Below, piece after piece: positions 23,901 through 35,224 of a stretch of 64,000 nt of DNA (positions are counted from its first letter, which is position 1; every line of letters begins with the position of its first letter). The notes beneath the pieces are model-generated. The model was not told the origin of the DNA and searched no databases. It worked only from the letters and a program-made list of their open reading frames with translations. The stretch comes from Gamarada debralockiae. Its lineage: Eukaryota; Ascomycota; Leotiomycetes; Helotiales; Hyphodiscaceae. The position numbers and the translations under genes are program-made. The stretch covers positions 23,305-87,304 of the forward strand of contig NXFV01001430.1 of the NCBI GenBank assembly GCA_002803225.1. Reading direction: 5' to 3'.

Positions 23901-25835
23901 CAACAGGCAAACAGGTGACTTCCAGGTGTACAAGTACTATTTTGCATCTATTGGATGGAGGGACAACTTGATATTTATAAGTTTCGTGGTGCTGTGTGGA
24001 ACAGCTGTGAAATTGACAGAGTTCATCGTTACATATTGTAGGTATGCCCCATCAACACCTATCTGCTTAGAAATCTCGTACGGTTTTGAACGTTCTTGTG
24101 GTGGGGAACTGTGGAGCAATAAATCGAGATTCTGACAATTCTTACAGGGACCGATGGGGTTGCCGCCCACGGAAACGAAGTCAATGACTTTTATCTAGGG
24201 ACGTATACTTTACTGGCTTGTCTCGGAATGGTTGGACTGATGGGTAGTGCATGCCAATTCGCACTCAAGATCCTGCCGAAGACGGCAGCAGTTTTGCATG
24301 AAAGGTTGTTAAAAACAGTGATGGCAGCTCCCTTAAGTTTCTTTACTTCTACGGATGCAGGGACTACTACAAACAGGTGAGTATTGACTCGAGGGCGATC
24401 GGAATTCGTTGATGCTAATGGATCGATAGGTTTAGTCAGGATATGACCGTCTTGGACGCCGAGTTGCCGTATTCGTTGATTGACCTTCTGCTATCTGCTG
24501 CTACGAGCGTCATGGCTGCGGTCCTCATGTGTCTGTCCGCCGGGTATTTCGCAGCCACCATGCCACCCGTCATTCTAAGCGTCTGGGGTGAGTTCCTCTC
24601 ATCACTCTAATACCATACACCCACTAACCATCTTCTCAGTATTACAAAAATACTACCTCCGAACCTCCCGCCAAATCCGACTCCTCGACCTCGAAGCCAA
24701 ATCTCCCCTCTACTCGCACTTCATCGAATCACTCAGCGGCCTTGTCACAATCCGCGCCTTCGGCTGGGCACCCAACTTCCAAGAAGTAAATCTGACTCTC
24801 CTCGACGTCTCCCAAAAGCCTTACTATCTCCTTCTCTGCATCCAGCGCTGGCTTGGTCTCATCCTCGATCTCCTCGTTGCAGCACTAGCCGTGACCCTGA
24901 TGGCCCTGGTCGTCAAACTCCGCACCGATATCAGCCCCGGTTATGTTGGTCTAGCTTTACTCAACGTAATGAATTTCAACGAACTCCTCGCACAAATCAT
25001 CAAAAATTGGACTATGCTCGAAACATCATTTGGTGCCATCGCCCGCTTAAAATCTTTCTCCGCTACAACCGCCAACGAGAACCTCCCCGGCGAGACCTCT
25101 TCCGTTCCTGAATCGTGGCCTGCACACGGCAAGATCGAGTTCAAGAACGTATCCGCGTCGTATACGCACGACGGCGATCTCGTCATCAAGAACCTGTCCA
25201 TGAGTATCGCGGCTGGTGAGAGAGTGGGAATTTGTGGCAGGAGTGGAAGCGGGAAGAGTTCTTTAATCACAACGCTCTTTAGGATGTTGGAGCTAACGCC
25301 CGAAAGCTCAATTACGATAGATGGAATCGACATCACGACTCTCCCTCGCCAACTCGTGCGTGAACGCCTGAACGCTATTCCTCAAGAACCATTCTTCATC
25401 AAAGGCACGATCCGCTCGAACGCTGACCCCTACGCCCAACACACCGATTCCGCAATCATAACCGCGATCCAAAAAGTGCATCTCTGGTCACTAGTCCACT
25501 CAAAAGGCGGCTTGGACGCCGAGCTCGATGCAGAATTTTTCTCGCATGGTCAAAGACAGTTATTTTGTTTAGCGAGAGCGATTTTGCGGAAAAGTAAAGT
25601 GGTGGTTTTGGATGAGGTTACGAGTAGTGTGGATAGTAGGAGCGATGAGTTGATGCAGAGAGTTATTCGCGATGAGTTTAGGGATGCGACGATTATTGCG
25701 GTTGCGCATCGGTTGGATACTATTTTGGATTTTGGGAGGATTGCTCTGCTTGGTGGTGGGGAGTTGAAGGAGTTGGATACGCCGAGTAATTTACTTGGGA
25801 GGGATAGTTTGTTTAAGGAGCTGTACAATTCGTGA
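20996..25835 (+). CDS. ABC transporter, ABCC (MRP) type full transporter
   Basis: Nine exons (20996-21205, 21257-22157, 22225-22469, 22518-22635, 22693-23394, 23447-24037, 24148-24376, 24430-24587, 24640-25835) encode 1449 residues: an N-terminal membrane domain, TMD1-NBD1-TMD2-NBD2. NBD1 has Walker A GPVGSGKST, Q-loop DQTPWIQ, signature LSGGQKQR and Walker B LIILDDVFSGLD, with Asp in place of the catalytic Glu. NBD2 has Walker A GRSGSGKSS, Q-loop IPQEPFF, signature FSHGQRQL, Walker B VVVLDEVTSSVD with the catalytic Glu, and H-loop AVAHRLDT. One degenerate and one competent ATP site is usual for ABCC exporters. Likely a plasma- or vacuolar-membrane exporter of organic anions, metabolites or xenobiotics. 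It converges on the glycosyltransferase gene with 285 bases between. Substrate unknown. Confidence 0.93.
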
Positions 25836-26120
25836 AAGGGGGGTTGGGCTTGGTGTTGAGGTTGAGGTAGACTTGGATGAAGGTGGAGGTTTGGTGTTAG
25901 GAAGAATTTTTTTGGTTCTCTTTTAAAGGCGGAGGTGAGAGGTCACGAGTAAGAAGCAAATGGGAATTGGAGACTTTAATTTGAATCGTCTCTATATTAC
26001 TAATCAAAGTGGCAATAACAACATTATCAATAGAAATTATCTATAAAGCTTACCCTGTTTGTTCCAATTCTATGTCCGACTCCAATCTAGCTGAATGTAT
26101 GAAAGTAGTGTGATGAGAAT

Positions 26121-29100
26121 TTACACGAGGCCGAGTGCGAACTATTAAGATAACGTCAGTGTGAGATCTCGACAGTAAGTGGGGATGAGGAGCTTACAGG
26201 TAGAAGCGCATGGCATCCAACTTGGTTAGCCAACGGCACAATGGCCGTGAAATCCGTAATCAAGTAGCCCCTCGGCGCATATGTCCCAAGATAAACCATG
26301 CCCGCACAAATCGGAATAATAACCAGATACATATACTTGAAGTCCTTGAAAATCTTATCCAACCCCACCCTGAAGCCCGTTGACTCCAACTCCTTTGCTG
26401 TCGCCGTCCACTCCATCTTAATACTAAAGAAATGACAGAGAATGGCGGTGGATAAGTGGAGACTTATGCCTCCGAAGAAGAGAACGAACATCGGCGTCCA
26501 CTTCGCGGTCTCAATGGCGGACCAGAAGAAAATTTTTTGGCCGAGACGGTGACGTAACATGGCGAATGCAAGTGGCGAGAGAATGTTGAAGATTACAGCC
26601 ATACCGACGAAGATCTTCCAGCTGGTGAGGTAGAATTGGTCGATGTTGTCGTTGAACCAGCCTACTACGAGATAGTTGGCGAGAGTTAGGGGAACAGCGC
26701 TGGCGATGGCATAGTCTGGGGGTGATGGTTAGCTCTGGTTCAAAATCTGAGTGTGATGTGATAGGAAGGGAGATTCTTACAAGTTCCAATGTATGCCAGG
26801 ATGGTGATTTTTGAAGTTATCTTGATGTCGCTGAAGAGGAATCTCCAGAAAAGCTTCGTGAAGGGTCCCCGGTACCATTTGTAGAGTGGGTTGAAGACGA
26901 GTTCGTTGCAGCCATACGCATATCTACCTCAAGTTAGCAAGCAGATCGCATCAATGGGGTACAGGGTGCCGTACTTCTCCCAACGAGCAAGTTCGTCGTA
27001 GACGGTGAGTGACACGCCCTCTTTGAAGCCTCCGTTGTGGTATGTTGCCAGGCGGACGATGAACTTGGCCATTTGGAGCCTCAAACTCATATCAAAGTCC
27101 TCGGAAACTACAATTTATTAGATCTCACGTAGTGTAGGGATTTAGTTGAAGTGGCGCATACCGTGATCATCGGACCAGAACTTCGTCCTACCATCCTCTT
27201 CGTAAGCCACGCTTTGGACGGCTTTCCATCGGAGGAAGGCGTTGTGCCCAACAAATGGCGCACAGTCGCCATTACCGACAGCAAATTGAATGGAGATGTA
27301 GATAAGATTCGTGAAGTAGGTGATACCATTCTCGAAGACATTATGCGCAACTTGCATAACTCCGGATGCATGTTGGAGGATAGCGACCTCTGGGCTTTCA
27401 TGCATCTCCAGCGCACCAAGCACCAAACAATCTTCGGGCTGTATTCGTTAGCATTTGCATCCTTCGCTTAGAGGAATGCTTGACTTACCACACGAGTATC
27501 CGAATCAATGATCAAGATGATTTCACCAATGCGGACATTACCCGAAGCCCAAGTTCGACCTTCGTCTTGCTCGATGATCGTCTCCAGCGCCTTCTGGTAC
27601 AGCACGTTCTCCTCTTCAACGGTGATCTCGTCGTTAGTCTTTCCGGTCTCTTCGCACATAATCCCAATGAGGCGCAGAAGCTCATCTTCAACTCTGATCG
27701 AGAAATCGAGACAGTAGTTCATGTTGGAGGCCTTCTTGAATTGTCCTTGGCGCTTGTATCCGTCGGGGTTCTTGTTTGGTTTGTAGGGATGTGTCTTTTC
27801 GCGCTGGTACCATTTTCTCTTGTAGTATGTGTCCTTGGGTCGTGCACAGTAGCCGATATTGTTCAGCTCGTAATACGTTTTCCTTGCTCTGTGGTAGAAT
27901 GATTAGCATTGGGTGGGTCACGTGAAGGAAGGGTATCGTACTCGGCCAGCTCAGGATCGACCGCTTGCATTCCATCTTCATTGACGTAGATCGATGCACT
28001 TCCTCCCTGGGCTTCGTAGTATCGAATGGCCTTCAGCAAGCTTTCGACTGTAGGCATGATGACGCTGAATGAGATGTTAGCGAATTGAAACTCGAAGCCA
28101 AGGCTCGGCTTACCCTTTCAAGCCTTCCTTGTAAACGGGCATTTGAATTGTAATATGAGGGAGTTCCAAATCCGGATATCTTCCCCTTTTCGGGGGCAAA
28201 GCTGCCGAAGGACTTAGTTGGGGGCCTTATTGACGGAATAGAGTATCATACCTGAGTAAAATCTTGAATTGCCACGAACCCACGTGAGTGGCCCAAACAG
28301 TTGGAACAAACTGCCAGCGATAACGACCATGAAGAACTGTTTACATTGTAAGTCTAATTAGGAAAGGAATGTTGAAGATCTTGACTTACCAGCGAGAAGG
28401 CAGAGAAAATCGGGATGGTGGCGACCTGAGACATGGGTCAGCTGGAACATTCATTGCCTACAGATTGCGATTAGGTAAGTCAACGTACTAAAGCGAATCG
28501 CAGCATGCCAGAATCCCATCTGTATTCGGTAATCAACTGAAAGCAGATGTCAGCCACCCAATCATTTTAGGTCGTGATGCTTTATGCTTACTCGCGACAC
28601 GCAAAGCATCTCGACGAACACCACCAACGTCATTGCTACTCCGATAACTGAAGCATGAATAAGAAGGAAGGGTCGCTCTGGTGCCTCCGCTGATTCAACA
28701 TCGGGATTAAAGTAAGTATCTTTGTTCTCTTCGCGCTCGATGGCGGCTCGAACAATTCCCATCTTTTCCGAAACTTCAGGATCTGCACTGATGGTTGAAG
28801 GAGTGTGTTGAGGTGGTGTCATTGAATGATACGGTGATGAAGCCATTGTGCCGATATGTGAGCCCCAAATCTTAAGCTTCTTTAGTGATTGCAATAGACA
28901 GGCAACTCAAGGGACAACTTACTATGCCGACAAGGATGCCTTCAACATCCGTACCATGCGTCAAGATCCCTTCAACGGAGTCATTCCAAAGCAGGACCAC
29001 CCGTTCTTCGCGCAGTATGCACATGTATGATTTCTTCGTAACTGTGGTTGTTCCCGATGCTAGCTCAGCGAGAGACTGGACGATTTGAATCTTTAGGCCC

Positions 29101-29577
29101 CGCGGTTGAATCTGAAGTTCTGTCTGGAAAGGACTTATTTGGTCGATGAGAGCGCTTGTGATTTCCGACGACATTGTGAAGGCAGCCTTACAATTGAAAG
29201 ACTGCAGGACGCGGTAGAAGTCTCGATCCATGTTCTGAGGCTCCGTTGTATAGTTTCCATCTGGAAGTCGGACGGCGACACCAGTCCATGCCCCGTTGAT
29301 CATGCCGTCCTCGTCTTCTGTAGGTTGGAGCCATTTTGCCGCAGCACATCGACGGTGTAGGTATTTGACGACCTGCAGTTGAAGAGAAGGTAAGTATCTG
29401 ACTTTGATGTAGAGTTGGACTCGAATAACGATTGCATACCAGCATATGACGATCACGGCTGCCAGCAGAACCCGTGCTTTGGATACTTTGAGGTCGATCC
29501 ATCATTGGTGGACGGGCTGGTACCATGCTAGATCTTTCTCCATTCTCCTCGCTAGGGAGTTGGGATTCGGAAGCCAT
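26121..29577 (-). CDS. Membrane glycosyltransferase family 2 (processive type, fungal surface-growth group)
   Basis: A multi-exon gene whose junctions I traced in frame, from MASESQLPSEENGERSS at 29577 to a tiny last exon (FALGLV, stop at 26121). After a soluble N-terminus (to about 28690) come membrane segments (LIHASVIGVAMTLVVFVEML; IPIFSAFSLFFMVVIAGSLF). The GT2 core follows: ITIQMPVYKEGL, SIYVNEDGMQ, KASNMNYCLDFS, IILIIDSDTRVPEDC (DxD), FVGHNAFLRW, VSEDFDMSLRL (ED) and YDELARWEKYAYGCNEL (RW). Several C-terminal membrane spans follow. It most resembles the fungal GT2 group that includes the hyphal surface-growth enzymes of Zymoseptoria and Fusarium; that narrower placement is from memory. 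It should add sugars from UDP-sugar to a growing surface polysaccharide. It is divergent from the GH16 gene. Confidence 0.9.
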
Positions 29578-31743
29578 GGTGCTTTGTCTGAAGAAGTAAC
29601 TTGAACAACGAAGTGTCAACTTGTCTTTATCCCAGAAGTCGTTGGGAATCGGTTCAACTGGCACTTCAAGATATGGTCAACAAAACAAAAACGAAAATCA
29701 ACGAGAGTGGGTAGCGTCTCGGTCGTGCAATATTGCACCTCGGACTTGACAACACATCGATCGAGGACAAAGTCATACAGCCGTGCAAACTTAAAACTGA
29801 AAGTCTCAGCTCAGCTCAGGTGGATTACGATGGCTGGAATCGGACTTTCGAACTGTCAGAACACCGCATGGATTATTGGAAACCACATGCTCTCAAGCAC
29901 AGGAAGGGTCTTGGCTGGCTGCAATGCAGTCGCCACAGCAAGGTCACCTACTCCTGCAGCGCATCTCCTGGGCCGGGCCCCTAAGTCTGCAGATGAGGCG
30001 CCGAGGAGCACGACAACGACAAGCCCTTTCAAGGTTTTCATGATTTCCACCGCACGGAACCGGCGTGCCGAGATATTGGGATGTCAAGAATAGTATCAAG
30101 TGGATACCTCGTCGAAAGCCTCGTGGGAGGTTGGCTTCTGGAAGTCCCGTAACTTCGCGTCACATCGATATGCATGCAGCGATGGCCTTGTTCCGATGCG
30201 AAATATTGATTGCGGCTAGGCATGGTCTGCAGAAAAGATTAACGAAGTTGAGGAAGAGTATCAAAGATGTCAGTCATGGACAAGGATATCACATTTTCCC
30301 CGGCCCGTGCAGGCTTGAAGTAACGATATCAGCGCTAACGATTCTGGGCTGCGATAAAGAGACATCGGTACATGTCTACAACATTTCAAGCGGGGGATAT
30401 TACCTTTCTGGATGAATCCCCGTCACAAGTACCGGTATATTTGAAATCGCTCTATCACTTTGAGAACTTCTCACGGCAACGGTGCCATTGGACCATTATC
30501 AATGCAGTACTGTCGATATCTTTCAATGTTCTTATCAGCAGTGTACCCCGTCGAAGCATCGTACCAAATTGGGCATCAATTATAGGAACTAAGGCCGCTC
30601 TCGCAATCGCGGGAACTGAGTGAAACAGCGCCACAAATAGAGAGGACGCTTTGGAGGAGAGACACAATCCATTCACAGTGGTTCAATTGATGAAAATTAG
30701 CTGGAGATATTCCGGGTGCAGGGCGTGTCGCGACTAATACTAGGTATGTTGTGAAAAAAAAGAGCAAAAGGACGTGGGAAATTTGCTCCGCCATCGCTTA
30801 CGAACCTCTCACTGAACTCTCGCTTAAAATAGTTGCCGCGCACGGGCCAGTCTCACAACGTTGCTCGCTCAACGATTTTTGCTAACGTCCTGCCTCTTCT
30901 AGCGGCCCAAGCATATCAATTTGTTCTCGATTAGATCCGATACATTGGTGTACTGTACGGTAAAGTATGTTTGTTATATGAGCCAGTAGTAAGCCTGCAA
31001 AAGACCGTATGACTGCAGCTCTGCAGCACCGTTGCTACCTTCTGTTACTTGTATCGGCCCCACTCTCAGCTCAAGTAAAACAAGGGGTTTGATAACATGG
31101 TAGCATCATGGCGGCCACACCTCCGTTATTGTGTTCCACAGACAGCCACGTTGATTCTGGAGGCTCTACATCCGTCCCGATTTAGTCGTCAGTGACAGGC
31201 GGTTTCATTAAACACTTTCCCTGATGGGAGGCCATGCAAAATTTCCAGACGGTCCAAGCTCCATGGACCCTTGATCTACGTCTTTTTTTGTCCAAATTGC
31301 GGTAAAGCGAGGCGCTTTCGAATGACCCCTCCCCTGATCGGCAGGGGCTCCCGGCTTCTCCAAATCCTATTTGTCCCTTTACCCCTGCCGAGAAACCGAG
31401 GATGAACAACACTACAGTACAACACCCTCAGGGGTTATATGCAATCACTCTCAGGGGTCTGCGGCAGCCTTTCCAGAGTTCGAGAGCTGGATCAAAAAAA
31501 AAAATTCGACAACCGTCAATTGGGTTTCGGCCTGCGGAAATCCAAGATTTTCAATATGGTGGCTGTTTTTCTCCACCAGCCTTCCCAAACAGCTCTTATC
31601 AGTGTCTTGTAAAGACCTTGAAAGTATCAAGAATGCACAAGGAAAACAAGAGAGCTTGTAGATTTTGAGATTCATGTCCTTGCAGCTCTTTCACGCTACA
31701 ATCATCATCAAGCAGAGCTCATTTTGGTTCCAGCATTCTCACA
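29578..31743. other. Long divergent intergenic region between GT2 and GH16 genes
   Basis: 2.2 kb. Two short minus-strand frames start with hydrophobic leaders (30050: MKTLKGLVVVVLLGASSA; 30794: HVLLLFFFTTYLVLVA) and could be first exons of small secreted proteins. I could not extend either with convincing exons, so neither is called. An A10 run lies near 31496. Confidence 0.4.
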
Positions 31744-33526
31744 ATGTCGTTGTACAGTAGTTCAATCCTCATTTCAGAGACTCCAGCACATGGTTCCACT
31801 CCCAATGGCGGAGGTTCATCAATTTCAGGTATCTCATTCTCCAAATGTTTGGTGGTTCGTCTAATTTGTGATTCAGGTGTAGCTCCTGCGCGTCAGCGTC
31901 GGTTCAAGAGCGCCAGATTAATTGGAGAGTACGTTCAAAAAATCAAAGAGCAATCATCAAAAGCTTACTAAGGCAGTTACGAAAAGCCGTGGGTTGATCG
32001 CTGGCAGATTGGGAAAAATGGCAAAAAGAAGAAGCTTTCAGGACGGACTTGGGATTCGATCATTTTCTGGGGTTGCATCTTCCTCGGGTTTGCCCTGGGA
32101 GGGCTAATGTGTTATTTGGGGTTTAATTCGGTGGTGAATTACGATGTAGGTCTGATCGTTTCACCGAATGTTGGTCAGGCACTGACCTATGGTTTAGTAC
32201 TGTCTCGTTTTCGAGGACAATTTTGAGAACATAAATCCTCAAAATTGGGGTTACGAAATCCAGCGAGGCGGTTTTGGGTAAAAGTTTCATTGCCATTTGG
32301 AGACGTTCAAGTTTTTCTGACAGATTGATAGTTCTGGCACCTTCGAGTGGACGACCAACGATCCCAGAAATGCGTTCACGGATGCGGAAGGCTTACATAT
32401 TGTTCCCACACTTACCGTCGATACCACCAACATTACCAGTGCAGAAATTTTGAATGATTATACCCTCAATTTGACAACTGATGGCACATGTACTTCTTCA
32501 GACCCCTTTACTTCTTGTTCCATATACAGCAACAGAACCGCCGGCACGATCATCAATCCAGTTCGAAGCGCGAGATTGACCACCAGGGGAAAAAGGTCTA
32601 TTACTTATGGCAAAGTTGAAGTAGTTGCCAAGATGCCAAAGGGAGATTGGTTATGGCCTGCAATATGGTAAGTTTTCGTCTCTGATAGGAGCCGCATTTC
32701 AAAGCTAAATTCAGAAGGATGATGCCAGAAGACTCTGTGTATGGTGAATGGCCAGCAAGTGGGGAAATCGACCTCGCAGAAAGCAAAGGAAATTCTGGGG
32801 ACGATTACCCCACAGGGAGAGACAGTGTTGTGTCTGCTCTGGTGTGTCGATACTCTCCCCTTCTTCAAAAATAATCTTCTGACAGCCGTCAAGCATTGGG
32901 GTCCTATTCCCGCCGTCGATGCATTCTACAAGACCAATGGGAAACACAATGTGCGGAGAACAGACTACAGCGAAGGTTACTATACGTATGGTCTGGAGTG
33001 GAGTGAAAAATACCTCTTCACGTTCATCAACTCCAGACTCCTGGTAAGTGGTATCTTGTGATTCCATATGGTCGTATGCAAGCTGACATTGGATGCCTGA
33101 AACAGCAAGTTTTCTTCCTCACATTTGCAGACGGCCATGGAAACATGTGGGACAGGGGTAATTTTGGATCAGACATTGTCAACAACAGTGCTTTGCACGA
33201 TCCTTGGAGTCAGACGGGAAGACTCAACACACCATTTGATCAGGCGTTCTATCTAATTCTCAACGTGGCAGTGGGAGGCACCAATGGATACTTCCCGTAA
33301 GTCGAGATGTCGATAAGAAGTCAAACCTTCGGCAGCTAAGTTCTAAATTAGGGATCAAATCGGGAACAAACCATGGGGTGATAAGAGTCCTACGGCTCAA
33401 CTCGAATTCTGGAACGCGAGTTCGATTTGGTTGCCAACGTGGGGGAATGGCACCGAGAGAGGCCTCACAGTGAAGAGCGTCAAGATGTACAGCCTTGGTG
33501 CGTGTGGAGCCACAACTCACAGCTAA
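31744..33526 (+). CDS. GH16 beta-glucanase/transglycosylase-like enzyme, type II membrane protein
   Basis: Nine exons (31744-31828, 31877-31928, 31977-32145, 32198-32277, 32332-32667, 32718-32841, 32894-33043, 33106-33296, 33352-33526) encode 453 residues. A Ser/Gly-rich cytosolic tail precedes one membrane span (IIFWGCIFLGFALGGLMCYL, about residues 80-100), so the catalytic domain faces outside or the secretory lumen. The GH16 signature is complete: GEWPASGEIDLAES holds the nucleophile Glu, the assisting Asp and the acid/base Glu (E-x-D-x-x-E). WPAIWMMP before it and LILNVAVGGTNGYFP after it are family hallmarks of laminarinase-like GH16 proteins. Expected to cut or transfer beta-1,3-type glucans in the wall. 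Several N-glycosylation sequons (NLT, NRT) fit secretion. It is divergent from GT2 and upstream of the glyoxal oxidase. Confidence 0.92.
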
Positions 33527-35224
33527 GTTTTGAGATGAAGCATTGGTCGGGGAATTTCCTAGCTCACTGTGGTTCTTGATTCTTGCATACAATAGATTGG
33601 GCAGGCTTGGGGAGTAACTGGTAATGGGTATTGTCGCGAGTGAATGGATGTTTCGATACCTTCTCAAACTGCACAGATAGAGAGTTGCATAATATTCTGC
33701 ATACACGAATTTAGCTTGCATAACATATTGTATCTGCCTGCACAGACTGGACATGGGTCTTTATTGCATGTATTTGCGGCGCTAGCGAAGGCCAGAGCAC
33801 CGAATACTATTGTTACTAGTGTTGTGTTTGTTTTGAAATTAGCCGGCCCGGGTTCCGAAAACGGCTGTGTGGCGCTCTCTTTTGAGTGTCCGCAACTCTT
33901 CCGAAATCAAGCACGGCACGCTCTTCAAACTTATTCGGAACTGGAGCTCTTTCCGCGAAATATCGAATCGGTCCTCGTATCGTTATCTTTCCGTAGAAAT
34001 AGCCTCAGGTCACATTATCGAGTCTTAAATTTCCACTGTGGGTGTTGGCGCGGGCTACTTGGATGGAACAAACTTTCAGGGCTTGTACGATTTGAAAGGT
34101 TGTGGCACGCGAGGTTAGCGTGCACGTTATCAGGGGAGGTACAACTGTGGCTTGCGCCGTTCTGCGCGCTAAAACCCACCTTTCAGAATTTGCGGTGCGA
34201 TCCTGGTAGCATGGCTTAATCGAACCTCGCACACGTTAGACAGCATTCTTCAACATTGCAGGGAGGATGTCACCACTACCAAAATGGATCGGTATCCCAG
34301 GATTATTCAACCACTCGCCTCTTCACCCCCTAATCAAGGCCGCAGAACGTCCCTTCTTGGTACTTCCTTCCCCCTAAATGAATGTTAAATTTTTGGCGGG
34401 TGGCATAGCCAAAAATTTAACCTTCATTCCCTCGGGGGGGAAGTAGAAGGCTGACTCGGATGAAATTGCTGTCACCAGTTGTCAAACTTTCGCCCTGACA
34501 ACTCTCGGATATACACGGGCTCCTCCGCTTATTGATGGACGCATAGGCGCATCGACTGGCTTCCCAACCGCTGTTAGGTATCGGGTATCCCACCCTCAAC
34601 TCCCCACGCTCTGTCTTACATCCTCCTAGCCACCCCTTCTGCTTGCTCTTCACACACCTGGACAGCTCACCGACCCCTCAATATTTCTCTGCACGGGGAA
34701 TTATTTGCACAATGCATCACCAAAAACGAGACCCTGCAGCGGACGTCATTCTACATTGGTTCCTTCATCCCGTCTTATTACCCCAGCGACTACGTGGATT
34801 GCAAGGTTTATCGGGTGAGATTCACTCAGGGGTCATGGCGCCCTCAGCGGAGCTCTGCGTAAGGCTAGGCTATCCTTGACTACTTTTGGCGAATGTTCGT
34901 ATTGTATCGTTTGCGTGGATGAGCGATTCGCACACTTCAGACTTAGGCGGTTTTCATCCCGTCAATCTATTGAAGGTCTGGGACGGAAATCTGGACCCTG
35001 TCGATCTCAGAAAGGGTCGTTCAGCTTTCCTCAAGGATTCCGTTGGGCAGAATGTGGGGAGTCGCCTCATCGCCTGACCCGTCCACGAAATGTGGTATGC
35101 GAGGGGAGCTCGAGCTCCTAGCTTCCTAAGCTTCAGCTAGAAGGTTTTTATTTCCTCTCTCTCATGAGAATTTCCCTGCTTTCCCAACGCTCGTTATCCT
35201 CTCTGTTGAAAAAGTGTAATCAAG
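33527..35224. other. Intergenic between GH16 and glyoxal oxidase genes
   Basis: 1.7 kb with no coding signal. It contains one strong inverted repeat, listed separately, and a thymine-rich stretch in the last 100 bases before the glyoxal oxidase start. Confidence 0.45.
34367..34443. repeat. Imperfect inverted repeat (hairpin)
   Basis: Two arms of about 33-37 bases face each other around a 9-base centre (GGGTGGCAT). The inner halves match almost perfectly (TTAAATTTTTGGC against GCCAAAAATTTAA), the middle reads AATGAATG against CATTCATT-like sequence, and the outer ends are C-rich on the left and G-rich on the right. As RNA it would be a long stem-loop; as DNA a cruciform or the collapsed ends of a small transposable element. 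No target-site duplication was evident. Confidence 0.65.

Noticed and set aside
20996..25835. Idea that the ABC transporter is disabled because NBD1 lacks the catalytic Glu and NBD2 has FSHGQ
   Set aside because: One degenerate ATP site is normal in ABCC proteins and the HGQRQL form is, as I recall, common in fungal members.
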